A stretch of 64,000 nt of DNA from Metridium senile (GCA_949775045.1 OX459101.1:15064942-15128941), one strand, 5' to 3'. Shown: positions 27,320-38,744, counted from the first letter of the stretch. Notes: generated from the sequence alone by a model not told the origin. Translations and numbers: made by a program.

Positions 27320-27541
27320 AGAAACTTTGTTTTTAAGCGACACCGTAAAAAAACATGCCTTAACATGCTTGACATTTTGTAAAATAAAGAAGACATGTTG
27401 TCACGACCTTTCCTTCTCTGTCCTCCCTTTTAAATTGCCCTCAGGCTTAGCTAATGTCAGTAACTATGCCGTGCTAATAGTGTTGTTATCTACTATTGTG
27501 CTAAGCAAATAAATGATAAAAAATACCCTATTTATACCATA
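27320..27541. other. Intergenic, no gene seen
   Basis: Short AT-rich spacer between element clusters; small frames only. Confidence 0.4.
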
Positions 27542-28705
27542 CAGTAAAAACCCGCATATAAGAACCAGTGGATTAAGAACCACTGGCCTAAAATTTGCTT
27601 TTAAAGCACCTGTTAAAAAAGAACCACTTTAGCCTAAAAAATTAGACTGGTTCTTATATGAAAGGTAATTTCAAGATTTATTTGGTCATTTGAAAAATAT
27701 ATATTAAGGACGGGGCCTACTAATTAAAAAGTAATGTAATCTTCAAATAACTATGTGAGTTGTTTTAACCCTTCAGAGGGTTCTACAAATCTGTCTAAAA
27801 AAGGTGGGGTCACCGGGCAGTTAAGAGAAATAATGAGTCTTAAATATGGCTGACGTCACGATTTTACCGGCATCGACAAATAATTTTTTTTTTCAAAGGA
27901 TTTTCATTGAAACATCTCTTTGATAGCGGTAAACAATTAACAAGTAATTTTCTAATAGGAATATATATTTTGTAACGTATTTTCAAAAGTTAGTAGTGAA
28001 ATATGATTTTTTTAGCATCGCGACTTGTATTTTACGAGGTTCAGAAAATTCGAATTTTTGTCTATTTTCCATTCAAAAATCAGTTGCTTTTTCGAAATTT
28101 TACATCAAAACCATTGTTTAACATGTTCTTAATAATTGCAGTTATAAAAAAATTGGGGTTACCGGGCGTTTTAAAAAGTTATCGCGTGGTAAACTTTTCC
28201 GCCGAAGATCATCATAAGACAATTTCTTTCCGGTCCCCTCCCTACTAAGTAAAGAAATTCGTCATCATAAGTGCATTGTGGGACTGTTTTTATAAAAACC
28301 GCTACCGTCGCGTCTAGCATCGTTAGATGGTTTTTTATTTGTATTTTGTCATCTTTTGAGGTAAGATAGCGCGTTAAAATGGAAACTATGTAGATGCGCA
28401 GTAGCCTGCGCAGTGGCAATAGTAGGCCCCGTCCTTAAGTTAATTGAGTCTGAACATATGACCAAATTTAAAATCAATGCAAGAAAAATGTTTTACAAAT
28501 GTATTATTAGTTAGTTCTCAATGAGAATACATTCATCATTCAGATGCTTCTACATAACAATTTATAAAACAAAAGTCACTATATGCATGATGGAAATTGT
28601 TTTTGCTTAGCCTAATTTCTCACTAAATACCAATAGTATATAACTGAGAACCACTTTATCCTAACATCGAAAAATAGTGGTTCTTATATATGCGGGTTTT
28701 TACTG
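27542..28705. mobile_element. TA-flanked DNA element, CAGTAAAAACCCGCATATAA ends
   Basis: CAGTAAAAACCCGCATATAA at the left and its exact complement TTATATGCGGG-TTTTTACTG (one extra TA step) at the right, each bordered by TA. Both sub-terminal parts include AGAACCACT-type repeats. TA targets and CAGT ends fit Tc1/mariner (Tigger-like) elements. No transposase; 727 bp of its interior is a separate insertion. Confidence 0.8.
27708..28434. mobile_element. TTAA-flanked element nested in the TA-flanked element
   Basis: GGACGGGGCCTACTA and TAGTAGGCCCCGTCC are exact complements, with TTAA on both outer sides (27704-27707 and 28435-28438). TTAA targets are used by piggyBac and Kolobok elements; which applies here is not decided. 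The small frames inside show no domain. Confidence 0.85.
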
Positions 28706-28728
28706 TATAGATAGATAAATGGAAACTA

Positions 28729-28925
28729 TAGCGAGTAAACTAGTATAAGCTGCGTCGGTGTTTGATATAAGCGATAGGTAATATAATAAAATTTGTAACG
28801 TAAAAAAATATGACTTAATTACTTTGCTTTTACTCCGGAGAATGGCTAAAGCTCTGCGAAACGTTAGTTAAGTTAAGTCAGCATTTTACGGTATTACACA
28901 TTTTATTATATTTACTAATATCTAT
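28729..28925. repeat. CGAAACGTC-family repeat
   Basis: Contains TACTCCGGAGAATGGCTAAA, GCGAAACGTTAGTTAAG, and a minus-oriented ACTAGTATAAGCTGCGTCGG arm. A further GCATTTTACGGTATTACACA unit is duplicated at 28874 and 28959. Confidence 0.65.
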
Positions 28926-29144
28926 CGTATAGATTTATTAAAAATTTTACGGTTTTTAGCATTTTACGGTATTACACATTTTATTATATTTAATAATATC
29001 TATCGTATAGATTTATTAAAAATTTAAAACTTTACAGCTAGCAACTGAATTGCATGTACAATATATGTAAAATAAAATAAGTGAAAATATAAAAAAATAT
29101 TCAATTATAAAAATAATAGGTAATACTGAAATTCAGTGTAACAC

Positions 29145-29235
29145 CGTAAAAAATGTTGACTTAACTTTACTGACGTTTCGAGCTTTAGCCCATCGTCGGA
29201 GTAAAAGAGTTACTAGTAAGTTAAGTCAACATTAA
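29145..29235 (-). repeat. CGAAACGTC-family repeat
   Basis: Minus-strand TACTCCGACGATGGGCTAAA, GCTCGAAACGTCAGTAAAGT. GGGCT pairs with AGCTC, which mimics hammerhead stem II, but the core reads CCGACGA and stem III is missing. Confidence 0.65.
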
Positions 29236-29249
29236 TTACTAGTAAGTTA

Positions 29250-29863
29250 TAGTCAAACAAGCTCACGCGTTGACCCCTAGAGTCGATTAATGATTTGAAT
29301 GTTTAATTGTCGATTTCATTTTTCAGTTGAATTTTGCATCGTCGAAAACGAAGAGTGCAAAATTCAAATCAAATTTAAATTTTGATTAACACAGGAAGAC
29401 CAAGAAAGCTTGGCGGCTAAGGAATCTTTTCCGTGTTTACTTGCCAGGAAGGCATTTATCGAATACTATTCGACAAGATATCGTTTAACTAAGCAATAGT
29501 TGTTTATCTAACAAAGATATTTGAGTCCTTCAATCGACAATATCTAACTGGGAGTCTAGAAGACACTTGAAGAAGAAAATACAAGGAGTTTACTAACGAT
29601 AACATTCGTCAAGTGATTGAAATTGAAGCTCAAAAACTCCAGCGTTCATGGTCATGAAATTTGAGATAGACTTCTTCTCCAAGGTTTTTACCCACCTTTG
29701 TTTTATCTGATTTATTTTATCAAATCACAAGTCGAATTTCGAACTGATTCTTTGTTTGAATATTGCAATATTCGGTTAATCCCATCCGCACAAATAAAAC
29801 GAATAATCGACTAATGATTTGATTAATCGACTCTAGGGGTCAACGCGTGAGCTTGTTTGACTG
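29250..29863. mobile_element. Tc1/mariner-like non-autonomous element, copy 1 (614 bp)
   Basis: Ends (T/C)AGTCAAACAAGCTCACGCG and the complement CGCGTGAGCTTGTTTGACTG between TA dinucleotides, continuing TTGACCCCTAGAGTCGATTA. A same-orientation copy is at 48577-49202. No transposase frame. Confidence 0.85.
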
Positions 29864-29867
29864 TAAG

Positions 29868-29955
29868 TCAACATTTTTTACGGTGTTACAAATTTAACTA
29901 TATTACCTATCATTTATACCAAACACCGACGCAGCCTATACTCGCTAGTTTCCAA
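29868..29955. repeat. CGAAACGTC-family repeat, partial
   Basis: AAGTCAACATTTTTTACGGT-GTTACAAATTT, then ACCGACGCAGCCTATACTCG. Cut at its left end by the preceding element, so the TA-flanked element inserted into a member of this family. Confidence 0.65.
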
Positions 29956-30586
29956 TTATAAGAATAGTGTTATATGATTATATATATATATTTATAAAAT
30001 ATTTGATATAAATCGCGCGCTCTGATTGGCTGAGAAGCGTTCTCTATAACTCAACAGTCCACGGAACGTCGATTCATTTGATTTCAACTACGGAATATTT
30101 TATAAAATAGAATATTCTTAAAATTCCCGCGTGCTCTATGACTCGATAGAGCACGCTGCCTCGTTTTCTATTCCTTCAGTATTGTAAATAAAGATATGAA
30201 CACATGCATGTAAAAAGACTTCGTGTTAACAGACTCATCAGCTTGATTTATTGACGCGCATAAACTAAACAGCTCCTGCAGGCAACTGTAACTTATAAAA
30301 TTACATATGTATAGGGGAGAGGTGGTATTTAGAATTACGGCAGAAATCGCCTTGATATCAACATATCAATTAATGCATGTGTAGTGTTCGTGTTTCGTTA
30401 CTTATTAGGCGATATTTTTTATACGGTTGAAGAAGTCGCTAATTTTTAATTTATAAGATAAAAGTCAAGAGCTGGCCTGGACTGCCCGTAGTTGATATTG
30501 CAGCGATTTCTGCCGTTATATATTTCTTTTTTTTGTATACGTTTACAAACTACCAACCCCATCCCTCTGCTCTGGTTCTCGTCATA
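29956..30586. other. Intergenic, no gene seen
   Basis: GCGCGCTCTGATTGGCTGAG near 30015 and a GTGCTCTATGACTCGATAGAGCAC hairpin near 30130 resemble ends of inverted-repeat elements, but borders are unclear. Confidence 0.4.
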
Positions 30587-31197
30587 CACCTATTTCAAAA
30601 ATCGTTGTCGCAGCCGAAGCTACAGTCCACATTCTGAAGCCTCCAAAGGATGTCGGTTATATGGACTTAATTTGTGATTTATGGCACGTTTTTCAAAGAA
30701 ATATTTCTTTTTATTTGGGTGGCATGGGTGGCCTAGCGGTTAAATCGCTGGCCTCTCACCACTGTGGTCCAGGTTCGAGTCCCGGCTCGGGCATGGATTA
30801 TATGTGAGTTGAGTTTGTTTGATGTGTTCTTCTCTCCTATGCCACGAGGGTTTTTCTCCGGGCTATCTGGTTTTCCTCCCTCCACAAAAATGAACATGTG
30901 AGCTGCGTTGTGTGCAAAATAATTAACGTAGAGGTAGTGAGTGTGTGTCTGAGTCTCCCCAATTAGCCACTGGCTAAATACATTGACACGTTAAAAAAGT
31001 GATTTATAATATTATTTTATTTATTTATTTATTTATTTATATCTACCACAACAACAACTTGTTATGGTCAAATAACACAAATACGTATAATCAAAATATG
31101 CTATGGATATATCGATAACAAGAGAAGAAATACCGACATCCTTTGCAGGCTTCAGAGTGTGGACTCGGTGGCGACAACGATTTTTGAAAAAGGTCAG
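30587..31197. mobile_element. MITE, CACCTATTTCAAAA family, copy 2, split by a SINE
   Basis: CACCTATTTCAAAAATCGTT-GTCGCAGCCGAAGC at the left; CAGAGTGTGGACTCGGTGGC-GACAACGATTTTTGAAA at the right. The interior is interrupted at about 30723-31042 by a tRNA-derived SINE. Confidence 0.72.
30723..31042 (+). mobile_element. tRNA-derived SINE
   Basis: Head GCATGGGTGGCCTAGCGGTT with an A-box-like segment. GGTTCGAGTCCC is a perfect B-box followed by GGCTCGGGC. The body includes a C/T-rich stretch GAGGGTTTTTCTCCGGGCTA, TCTGGTTTTCCTCCCTCCAC, reminiscent of conserved SINE central domains. The 3' end has a (TTTA)n tail (about 31013-31042). Sits inside a MITE. Confidence 0.8.
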
Positions 31198-31520
31198 TAT
31201 ACGCCTGCAGCGAGATTCAACGGGACGTTTTTGTTCCTTTGTTTACAAAAGTCAAACTCAATTAAGTAAAGTAAATCCTGCCGTTTAACGCTTGACCTCT
31301 AGGTAATCAAACTTGACACGGTTTTTATTGAAAGAGCTCTACTAGCCAAACACAAACAGTGCGTTCATGTGTGGCCATGCCAGTATAGTCCTTTGTTCAC
31401 AGTTTATTATAAGAGAACCCGACTAAAATGGTATATTGTTCGCCGTTTACCTTCACCTTGAACTTGTTCGTTTTCCTGACCGAAACCTTTGGACTGCCGA
31501 CTATACTGTTTGAACTATAT

Positions 31521-31730
31521 ACACCCATTTCAAAGATCGTTGTCGCATCGATCCAAAGATATAGTCCACACTCTGAACCTTGCAACTGTTACACTGATAT
31601 GAAACACTGATATTTCTTTAAAAAACGACTATTAAATCACAAATTATGTTCATAATACCGACAACCTTTGCGGGCTTCAGTGTACGTGGATTGTAGCTTC
31701 GGCAGCGACAACGATTTGTGAAATAGGTGT
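31521..31730. mobile_element. MITE, CACCTATTTCAAAA family, copy 3
   Basis: ACACCCATTTCAAAGATCGT-TGTCGC at the left, GCGACAACGATTTGTGAAAT-AGGTGT at the right. The interior contains AATACCGACAACCTTTGCGG. Confidence 0.75.
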
Positions 31731-32491
31731 ACGTATATATAAAGCTGTCGCTGTATTCATTGGAAGATCAATTGCGGTATAATTTTGATTTGCAAACCCC
31801 CCTTTCCCCAAAGCAATATTGATTGACCTTTCAAATGACAACCGTTTTAACAGATTTATTATAATAATATATATCAATAGTTTTGAACTTAATTTGTAGT
31901 AGATAGTTATATTAATAAATAATTATCATTTTACATGTATGTATATATCATTTAAAAAGAATTGGCAATTGACCATGTTAATTGTAACTTTGTGAAGCAC
32001 TATGAAACTTGTGTATAGGGCAATGCTATTATTATTGTTATTATTAAATTTCCAAAACTCAACATTGATTCGGAGGAGAAGGGAAAACGGAAACATTTGA
32101 TACGAATATTTTTCATGTACAAAAAAAACAAACAGATGATCATGATGTCCCTAGTTATTTAGCACATGCCAAATTGTAGCTATTAATATAAGGATTTTGA
32201 CTGAGTTATTTTTGCTAAACATTATATGTCATATGTTGATAATCAATAAAGTTAGCTGAGTGTTAGATAACTGCGTATTACAGTACACCCCACCAAGCGT
32301 ATGTTCCAGCGCATACTGTAATCAACCGCCTTTTTGCATGTTTCTAGTTCTACCTACCAAACCCGCTATTTCACAAGCAATAGTCATTGGTTCTTGTATA
32401 TTGTGAAATATCGGATGGATTAATTAGTGTTTTATGTGAATAGTAGGTTTAATGGAGCTCGGAACTTCGACATAAAATATTCCTACTATCT
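31731..32491. other. Intergenic, no gene seen
   Basis: AT-rich with small frames only. No repeat boundary recognised. Confidence 0.45.
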
Positions 32492-32935
32492 TACAACCGT
32501 TTTCAGTCACATGCGCCTTCTGTTCAGACTATAAAACATTAATTGCCGTCTAAACTTGATTTTGGTGGACGTCAATCAACTGTATTTCAAGGGCAACACG
32601 TTAAAATGTCCGTTGCAGATCAGCGCTAAACTCATTACGCAGAGTTTCTGCCCGCGTAAAATTGTTAAATCGATTGATGATCAAATATTCATTTCCGAGT
32701 ATTATACTGAGGAAGAAAAGGTTTGATTTTGATAAAAAGATAAATATAAGATCCAATTATATCAAAATGAGATCTGATTTAAAGAAATTCGATTCTTCGT
32801 ACAGCTTATCTATCGCCGTTCAGCAACGGACAATTTTGGCTGAGTTTCCATGGATCGAAATACTGTCCATCAAAATCAAGTTTAGACAATAAGTTTTGCG
32901 GTGAACAGGTGCATGTGACTGAAAACGGCTGTAAC
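32492..32935. mobile_element. MITE related to 17593-17955
   Basis: Outer ends TTACAACCGTTTTCAGTCAC and GTGACTGAAAACGGCTGTAA. Internally CAGAGTTTCTGCCC, GGTGGACGTCAATCAACTG and GTGAACAGGTGCATG match the ACACGCCTGTTCACC family. It ends about 150 bp upstream of the coiled-coil gene and may contribute promoter sequence. Confidence 0.7.
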
Positions 32936-33085
32936 ATTACTCCGTCGAATAGGAAACCATCTAAAGGTCATGTGACTTACAACGAACAAGTGTAAGTCAA
33001 ATACGAAGGCCGGGGTAGACTAGACGCGGTCGGTCAGCCACTCGAGTACGTCAGTTTTGCTTATTACGAGTGTTTGTTGTTTACA

Positions 33086-33841
33086 ATGGCATCGCTAGTT
33101 TCAGGAAGCCATGGGCCTACCATCAACAAAACATTTAGTCACTTGAAAGAAAAAATGGTCGAACTAGCAACAGAGATTAAGAAAACAGAAGAACAAACAA
33201 AAGAGTTCAAAATGGCCTCCAGGGAACATTTCGCGAGGGAGAGAATTGCTGTTGACAAACAGTACGCCATTAGAGACAGAATGCAGGAAATTGACACACG
33301 AATCGACAAAACGGAGACCAAGATAGAGTGGTTTAAAGAAAGGCTGTTCGTCGCAGTACGAAGAAACGAGGAAAACCTCAAAACGTGCCAGAGTTTGGAA
33401 AACAATAGGGTAGATGTGCCATCTTTTGATGAACGTATGCAGAACTCTAAAGATCGCTTCACGATAATCGCTGAAAACACAGCAAATAAAAACAAAAAGA
33501 TCGAAGCCTTGAAGGTTAAAGTAGATGCTGCAGAGAAACGCACAATGAAAGCAAAAATTAGAGTCGGTCATCTTGAAGAAATCCAGCGCTCACGAGAGCA
33601 AATGAAGCGAACCGAGTCTCTAAACTATACACCAAAAACCGACGAAGAATACATTGAGGAGATAAACGAGCTGAAATACCGTCTTTCTGAAGCAGTCAGG
33701 AAGTTCCAAGAAAAGGAAGCCAAGCAAGCGAGCTTTGAAAGACAAGAAACAGAAATTGAGGCTAACATACAACATCTGAAGAAAAAAACACTGTCTGTTA
33801 AACAAGCAAGGCACGAGATGTCAGGTTCCAAGATGTACTGA
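33086..33841 (+). CDS. Intronless coiled-coil protein, tropomyosin-like
   Basis: 251 residues from the first true ATG (ACAATGG context). The longer frame back to 33074 relies on a TTG. Nearly the whole chain is charged and helix-forming with heptad spacing and few Pro or Gly: for example LKEKMVELATEIKKTEEQTK, RMQEIDTRIDKTETKIEWFK and YIEEINELKYRLSEAVRKFQ. Length, composition and C-terminal heptads recall tropomyosins (about 250-285 residues), but no diagnostic tropomyosin signature is certain. Tropomyosin would bind actin filaments; other coiled-coil families are possible. The lack of introns beside spliced neighbours could mean a retrocopy, but the frame is intact. A poly(A) signal AATAAA is at 33888-33893, 47 bp past the stop. 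Confidence 0.75.
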   Translation: MASLVSGSHGPTINKTFSHLKEKMVELATEIKKTEEQTKEFKMASREHFARERIAVDKQYAIRDRMQEIDTRIDKTETKIEWFKERLFVAVRRNEENLKTCQSLENNRVDVPSFDERMQNSKDRFTIIAENTANKNKKIEALKVKVDAAEKRTMKAKIRVGHLEEIQRSREQMKRTESLNYTPKTDEEYIEEINELKYRLSEAVRKFQEKEAKQASFERQETEIEANIQHLKKKTLSVKQARHEMSGSKMY

Positions 33842-33887
33842 ACACTGAATTCAAAAGAGCAAAAATTAAAGTAAGACGACAAAAACA

Positions 33888-33893
33888 AATAAA
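33888..33893 (+). terminator. Poly(A) signal AATAAA
   Basis: Canonical hexamer shortly after the coiled-coil gene's stop codon. Part of a natural A-rich stretch, so moderately certain. Confidence 0.5.
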
Positions 33894-34761
33894 AAAAACC
33901 CTTTAATTATTCCAAGCCGAAATATATCGGTTTTTTAGCACAGATTGAGTTCATAATATATTCGTTTTATGACGCAATGATAAATATAGATCTGTTGTTA
34001 GTATCAAAGTTGTTTTACAATGTACGCCCGCGCTGGGTTAAATATATATAATTGTTCAAGGTCATGAGTCTTTGATTGTGATCATGTAAAAAGAAGATTT
34101 GGTTCAGCTAAATTAAAACTTGAAAGCGCTTACTCACAACGAGTAGAGTCTTTAATTGGAAATGATCAAATGGTTTTTTCGAGTGTCAGATTGTGTTGAT
34201 TTAGATAAAGCAACAGATATTTTATGCTTGTTAATTTAATGTGTTTCTATTCAGCCTTATTGCAATGACACAAATAACAATAATAACTACAATAAGTTAT
34301 TTAATTTAGAAGAAAAAAAATACTAAAGTTAGTTTTTTGTCTTGCTTTTTTTAGTCTTCGTACTAATTCTTTTTTTTCCCCCGTGTATATTTTAATTTTG
34401 ATTGGGTCTAATGATTACGATAGGAGGAGATAACCTTGTATGATATATTGTTACATGTAGGCGTTAAATGTACCAAAAAAAAGAAGCTCTTTCGTATTTT
34501 AAGTTTAAAAATAGATAAATTAGACGTTTTATATTTTGTGATAAGAGCATTGGCTATATATTCTTCAAAAATAATTAAGCTGTTTGTACTCGACTTAAGG
34601 ATACGGTACACCGGCCTTAGCGGGCTGAGATTCAGATGCTCTCTGTTAAAAATTGTTTAGCGCGTCATTTTACCGTATGATACGGTTTTAACAATGAGTG
34701 AACTTTGAAACATATTTAATCAAGAATGATCAGCAAAATAACAGAAATGCAAAACAATGTT

Positions 34762-34798
34762 TTGAAGACACACATATATATATATATATATATATGTG
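34762..34798. repeat. (TA)n with ACACACA/TGTGTG flanks
   Basis: ACACACATATATATATATAT and its mirror form a self-complementary microsatellite. Confidence 0.85.
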
Positions 34799-34846
34799 TG
34801 CTCATTGTTTGAAATAAAGCAGAAATGATGGCAAAGCAGTAATCAG

Positions 34847-34964
<118 letters not shown>

Positions 34965-35202
34965 CTGTAATAATAGGTGCTCTTGGACTTATAAAGAAAG
35001 GAACACAGAACTTTACCGACAAAATACCAGGAAACATCAAGGTTATAGAGTTACAAAAAATAGTTCTCCTTGGTACAGCCCATATATTAAGGAGGGCATT
35101 GTCATATAAGTAATCACAAATGTACATATAGATAGAGATACCTTATGCTCAAGGGATGAACACGGTTCTATATTTTTGTAAAATGATGAAAAGAAAAATA
35201 AA

Positions 35203-35381
<179 letters not shown>

Positions 35382-35961
35382 TTTTCCACAGCAGATCAAC
35401 ATAGTGGTTATTCTTCTGCTGGCACTCACTACCTTAACATCAAATATTTTGTTCATACATCACTCCTCACATGTTGATTTTTGCTGAGGGAGGAAAAACC
35501 GGAATACCGTGAGAAAAAAACGTTTTGACTTATGCTAGCTTTTTTAAACATTAAAGGCACTGTCGATTTCAAGGCTCTAAGTAAAGCATCGGTTACAGAT
35601 ATTTTTTCAAGAACACATTAAAATATACACGTACTCGTATTTTCTGTTATATATAAAGCTTTAAAATGGCATATAATGAGTGTATAATTATATTATTAGT
35701 TACACTTAAGTAGGAGTAGGATATTCTGTTTCCTTCTCCTGTCCCAAGTATATCTGTATTGGTATTATTATTATTTTCTAAATTATCATTGTGACAAATA
35801 AATGAAATAAATAAATAATTAATGAATAAAACAAATAGATAAATCTACTTTGTCTAGCTCATTAAAGTATAATGGCGCGCTAAACAATTTTTAACTGAGA
35901 GCACCCCGCGAACGTGGACAGCAAAGGTAACGAAAGTTATTTATCTTGAAGAAATCTCTTT

Positions 35962-36300
35962 TTGTCCAAGTGGTAGGGTTGTTCGGCTAAAGTGTTACAG
36001 TGCGAATCACAAAACCGTGGACACCTAGAAATATTTTAAAAATCGTTTTTTGTTCGTTGAACAACTCAGAAACAACTATATCACCGCAAGAAGTTTGACT
36101 GATGTGTAGTACAATGATAAACTTTTTGTAGTTAGAGTTGTTTGTGAGTTGTTCAACGAACAAAAAACGATTTCTAAAATATTTCTGGGTGCCCACGGTT
36201 TTGTGATTCGCACTGTAAAAACGACCCCTAAAAGGTAGGCACAGATAAAAATAACTGTGAGAGCCTTGTTGATTTCAACCCCTAGCAGGTACGCGTAGGG
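35962..36300. mobile_element. GTACCTTTTAGGG-family element, split by a palindromic foldback
   Basis: Left remnant GTCCAAGTGGTAGGGTTGTT. Right remnant CGACCCCTAAAAGGTAGGCA with AATAACTGTGAGAGCCTTGT matches the 661-915 copy in reverse. Between them (about 35994-36218) is a palindrome: ACAGTGCGAATCACAAAACC and GGTTTTGTGATTCGCACTGT, with TTTTTTGTTCGTTGAACAAC in both arms. Confidence 0.75.
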
Positions 36301-36429
36301 CTGGGAATGTACCGAGGCAATCTTTAATATATTGTGATATGAAAAGTAAATAATTATTGGGTGAAGCGAATTCAGGATACACAAATGCACGTTGTTGATC
36401 TTAATTAAACCAGCATAGCTTATATGGAC

Positions 36430-37050
36430 TTAAAATATCGTCCATGCGAGACATATAGATTAAACTGGCAGACTTACATGCCCGAAATGCACTATGGATG
36501 ATATGAATTCAGGCAGCGTATTGAATTTATCGTCCATGCGAGACATTTAGCTTAAAGCTAGATTTACTAAATCTCTTGACAAATTACAATTGAATACAAC
36601 TATTTCAAAGAGGTTGGGGATGGTTTTGTTGCTTGTTGATTACAAGCCCGAAATGCACCATGTGATATGAATTCAGGCAGCGAAAGGTCCCAACAATATT
36701 GAATTATTTGGTCAATCTTTGCATGTCTGCAGGGTTTTCAAGCATGTTTTATTCGGTGCTGATATTATTTACATTCAAATATAAAATTTTCCTAGCTAAT
36801 GATAACATGACACATGAAACAAAACCTTCAGCAACCTTGTATTCAGATCATAACGCCTGTGAATACAAAAAGAAGCAGTCATAGCCTTTGCCTGCATGAT
36901 TTTGCAGCATATTTTATTCTTTGCTGATATAATTATTTACATTCAAATTTAACATATTTATAGCCTTCTAAACAACATGCAACATAAAGCAACAAAACCT
37001 TCACCAACCTTGTTAGAAATAACTGTATTCCGAGATCATGACAATAGCAC
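36430..37050. repeat. Degenerate tandem repeats
   Basis: CGTCCATGCGAGACAT occurs at 36440 and 36532. GCCCGAAATGCAC-ATGATATGAATTCAGGCAGCG occurs at about 36480 and 36647. A separate unit (GCTGATATTATTTACATTCAA through ACAAAACCTTCACCAACCTT) occurs at about 36755, 36920 and, beyond the insertion, 37300. Confidence 0.7.
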
Positions 37051-37054
37051 TGAT

Positions 37055-37256
37055 GGATAGGGGTGCTTGACCCTCGCGTACCTTTTAGGGTCTCGAACTG
37101 GCACCGTACCTTTTAGGGTCAGTTTTCGAACTTAAGATTATACATACTGAAATGTGGTCGTACCTTTAAGGGTCTGAAATCAATATCTGAGTTAATTTAT
37201 GCGTACCTTTTAGGGTTATTTTCAAAACCGTCCGTCGAGCACCCCTATCCATTTCT
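37055..37256. mobile_element. GTACCTTTTAGGG-family element, copy 3
   Basis: GATAGGGGTGCTTGAC and GTCGAGCACCCCTATC are the inverted ends. Four GTACCTTTTAGGGTC-type repeats lie inside. It interrupts the surrounding tandem repeats and is followed by a C-tract (37267-37286). Confidence 0.75.
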
Positions 37257-37588
37257 AAGGGAATCCCCCCCCCCCCCCCCCCCCCACGGGCTAATAAGCA
37301 ACATGAAATAAAACTTTCACCAACCTTTTTTAAAATAACTGATCAACATTAAACAATAACATAAAACAATAACAAAAGCCTAGTGCTTATAGACAAGTGC
37401 TTAACTGTAAATTCACGGGCTTATAAAACAGACTGTCTTGTCACTCTTCTGTCTCACCTGTCTTTAATATTACACTGTACTGTGATATCGCAAATATAAG
37501 GTAAATCTAAGATTGTATACTTGAGACAGGAAAAGGAAACATAACTTTTGTCCCAATTGAATTGAATTGAATTGTAGAGAATTGAATA

Positions 37589-37729
37589 GAGTACAAACAC
37601 TAAAAGTGTGCAATACTTTGTACTATTTACCACTAAATAGTGTTGATTAAACAATAGAGGACAAAAGAATTTGCATAATTTAGCAGTATTTAGTGGTATT
37701 TATGTTGCACACTTTTAGTGTTTGTACTC
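37589..37729. mobile_element. 141-bp TA-flanked MITE, copy in opposite orientation to 1782-1922
   Basis: Same ends (GAGTACAAACACTAAAAGTG and complement) and exactly the same length as the 1782 copy, with its interior reversed. TA on both sides. Confidence 0.88.
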
Positions 37730-37739
37730 TATATCCTAC

Positions 37740-38215
37740 TCCTACTTAAATATAACTAGATTATACATCATTGAATATATGTTATTTTTGTCATGCTAAA
37801 TTTACTAGCGTCTGCCATTATTCGTGCTTGTCATCTTGTCTGCACTGTTGATTAAATTAACCAGGTCTTTACGTTCTGTCCTCACTGGCTGAAATTTACT
37901 TACGAAAGAGTCAACTGTAATTACACCGTCCAACCACTAAGTGAAGGTCTTTATGTTTATTCGACATGTTCTAACACAAACAACTCCATACAAAGAGACT
38001 CTATGTTTAAAAGGAGCCGAAACTTTTGTTCAAGTTTTAATTAAAAAATCCTAGTTCTTCAAACACTATTATTATAGTATTAAACAACTCGTAAATAAAC
38101 CGAGAAACAATACCCAGATTATAGTGATACACAGGACCATTTCATTAATGGTATTCCCTGGGGTATAATTGAATTATAGAGGGCTAGGCAGTATTTGTGT
38201 AACTATACACCTATT
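37740..38215. other. Intergenic, no gene seen
   Basis: No frame or repeat boundary is convincing here. Confidence 0.45.
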
Positions 38216-38217
38216 TC

Positions 38218-38463
38218 AATTAACGTTGTCCATCTGGAATGGTTGATCTGAGACCGATAGGAATTGTCGGAATTCAATAAATTCCAAATGCATTGTTATA
38301 ATCACATTTGAATGGTGCTGAAATACAGATAACAGTATTTCAGAAGTAAACATTGATATTCAAGTGTGATTATAATAGTGCATTTGCAGTTTAACGAGCT
38401 CCCACAATTCCTATCGGTCTCAGATCAACCATTCCAGATGGACAACGTTAATTGAAATAGGTG
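38218..38463. mobile_element. TA-flanked palindromic MITE A
   Basis: CACCTATTTCAATTAACGTT and AACGTTAATTGAAATAGGTG are exact complements. Arms go on through GTCCATCTGGAATGGTTGAT and CTGAGACCGATAGGAATTGT. Confidence 0.85.
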
Positions 38464-38465
38464 TA

Positions 38466-38744
38466 CAGCTATTTCAAAAAACGTAGAATACTGAATACTG
38501 CATACCGAATAGTGCATTGCAAGACCGATATGCATTTTGGGTCATGTAATATTGTTTAAAGTAACATAAATAATAATAAGTTATTTTATTCTTAGTGCAT
38601 TCCATACAAAACAATAGACGAGCTATAGTTATGGGGAGTAAATATCGCTGTATATTTATTTTTTTATTTCAAATTAGGGAGTCCCACAATGCCGTTTGGT
38701 CTTGGAATAACCTTTACAGTATTCAACGTTTTTTGAAATAGCTG
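38466..38744. mobile_element. TA-flanked palindromic MITE B, sharing a TA with MITE A
   Basis: CAGCTATTTCAAAAAACGT and ACGTTTTTTGAAATAGCTG are exact complements. The TA at 38464-38465 ends element A and starts element B, so one inserted at the edge of the other. Confidence 0.85.

Noticed and set aside
33139..33888. Minus-strand Cys/Ser/Phe-rich frames opposite the coiled-coil gene
   Set aside because: Shadow frames of the heptad-repeat coding strand.
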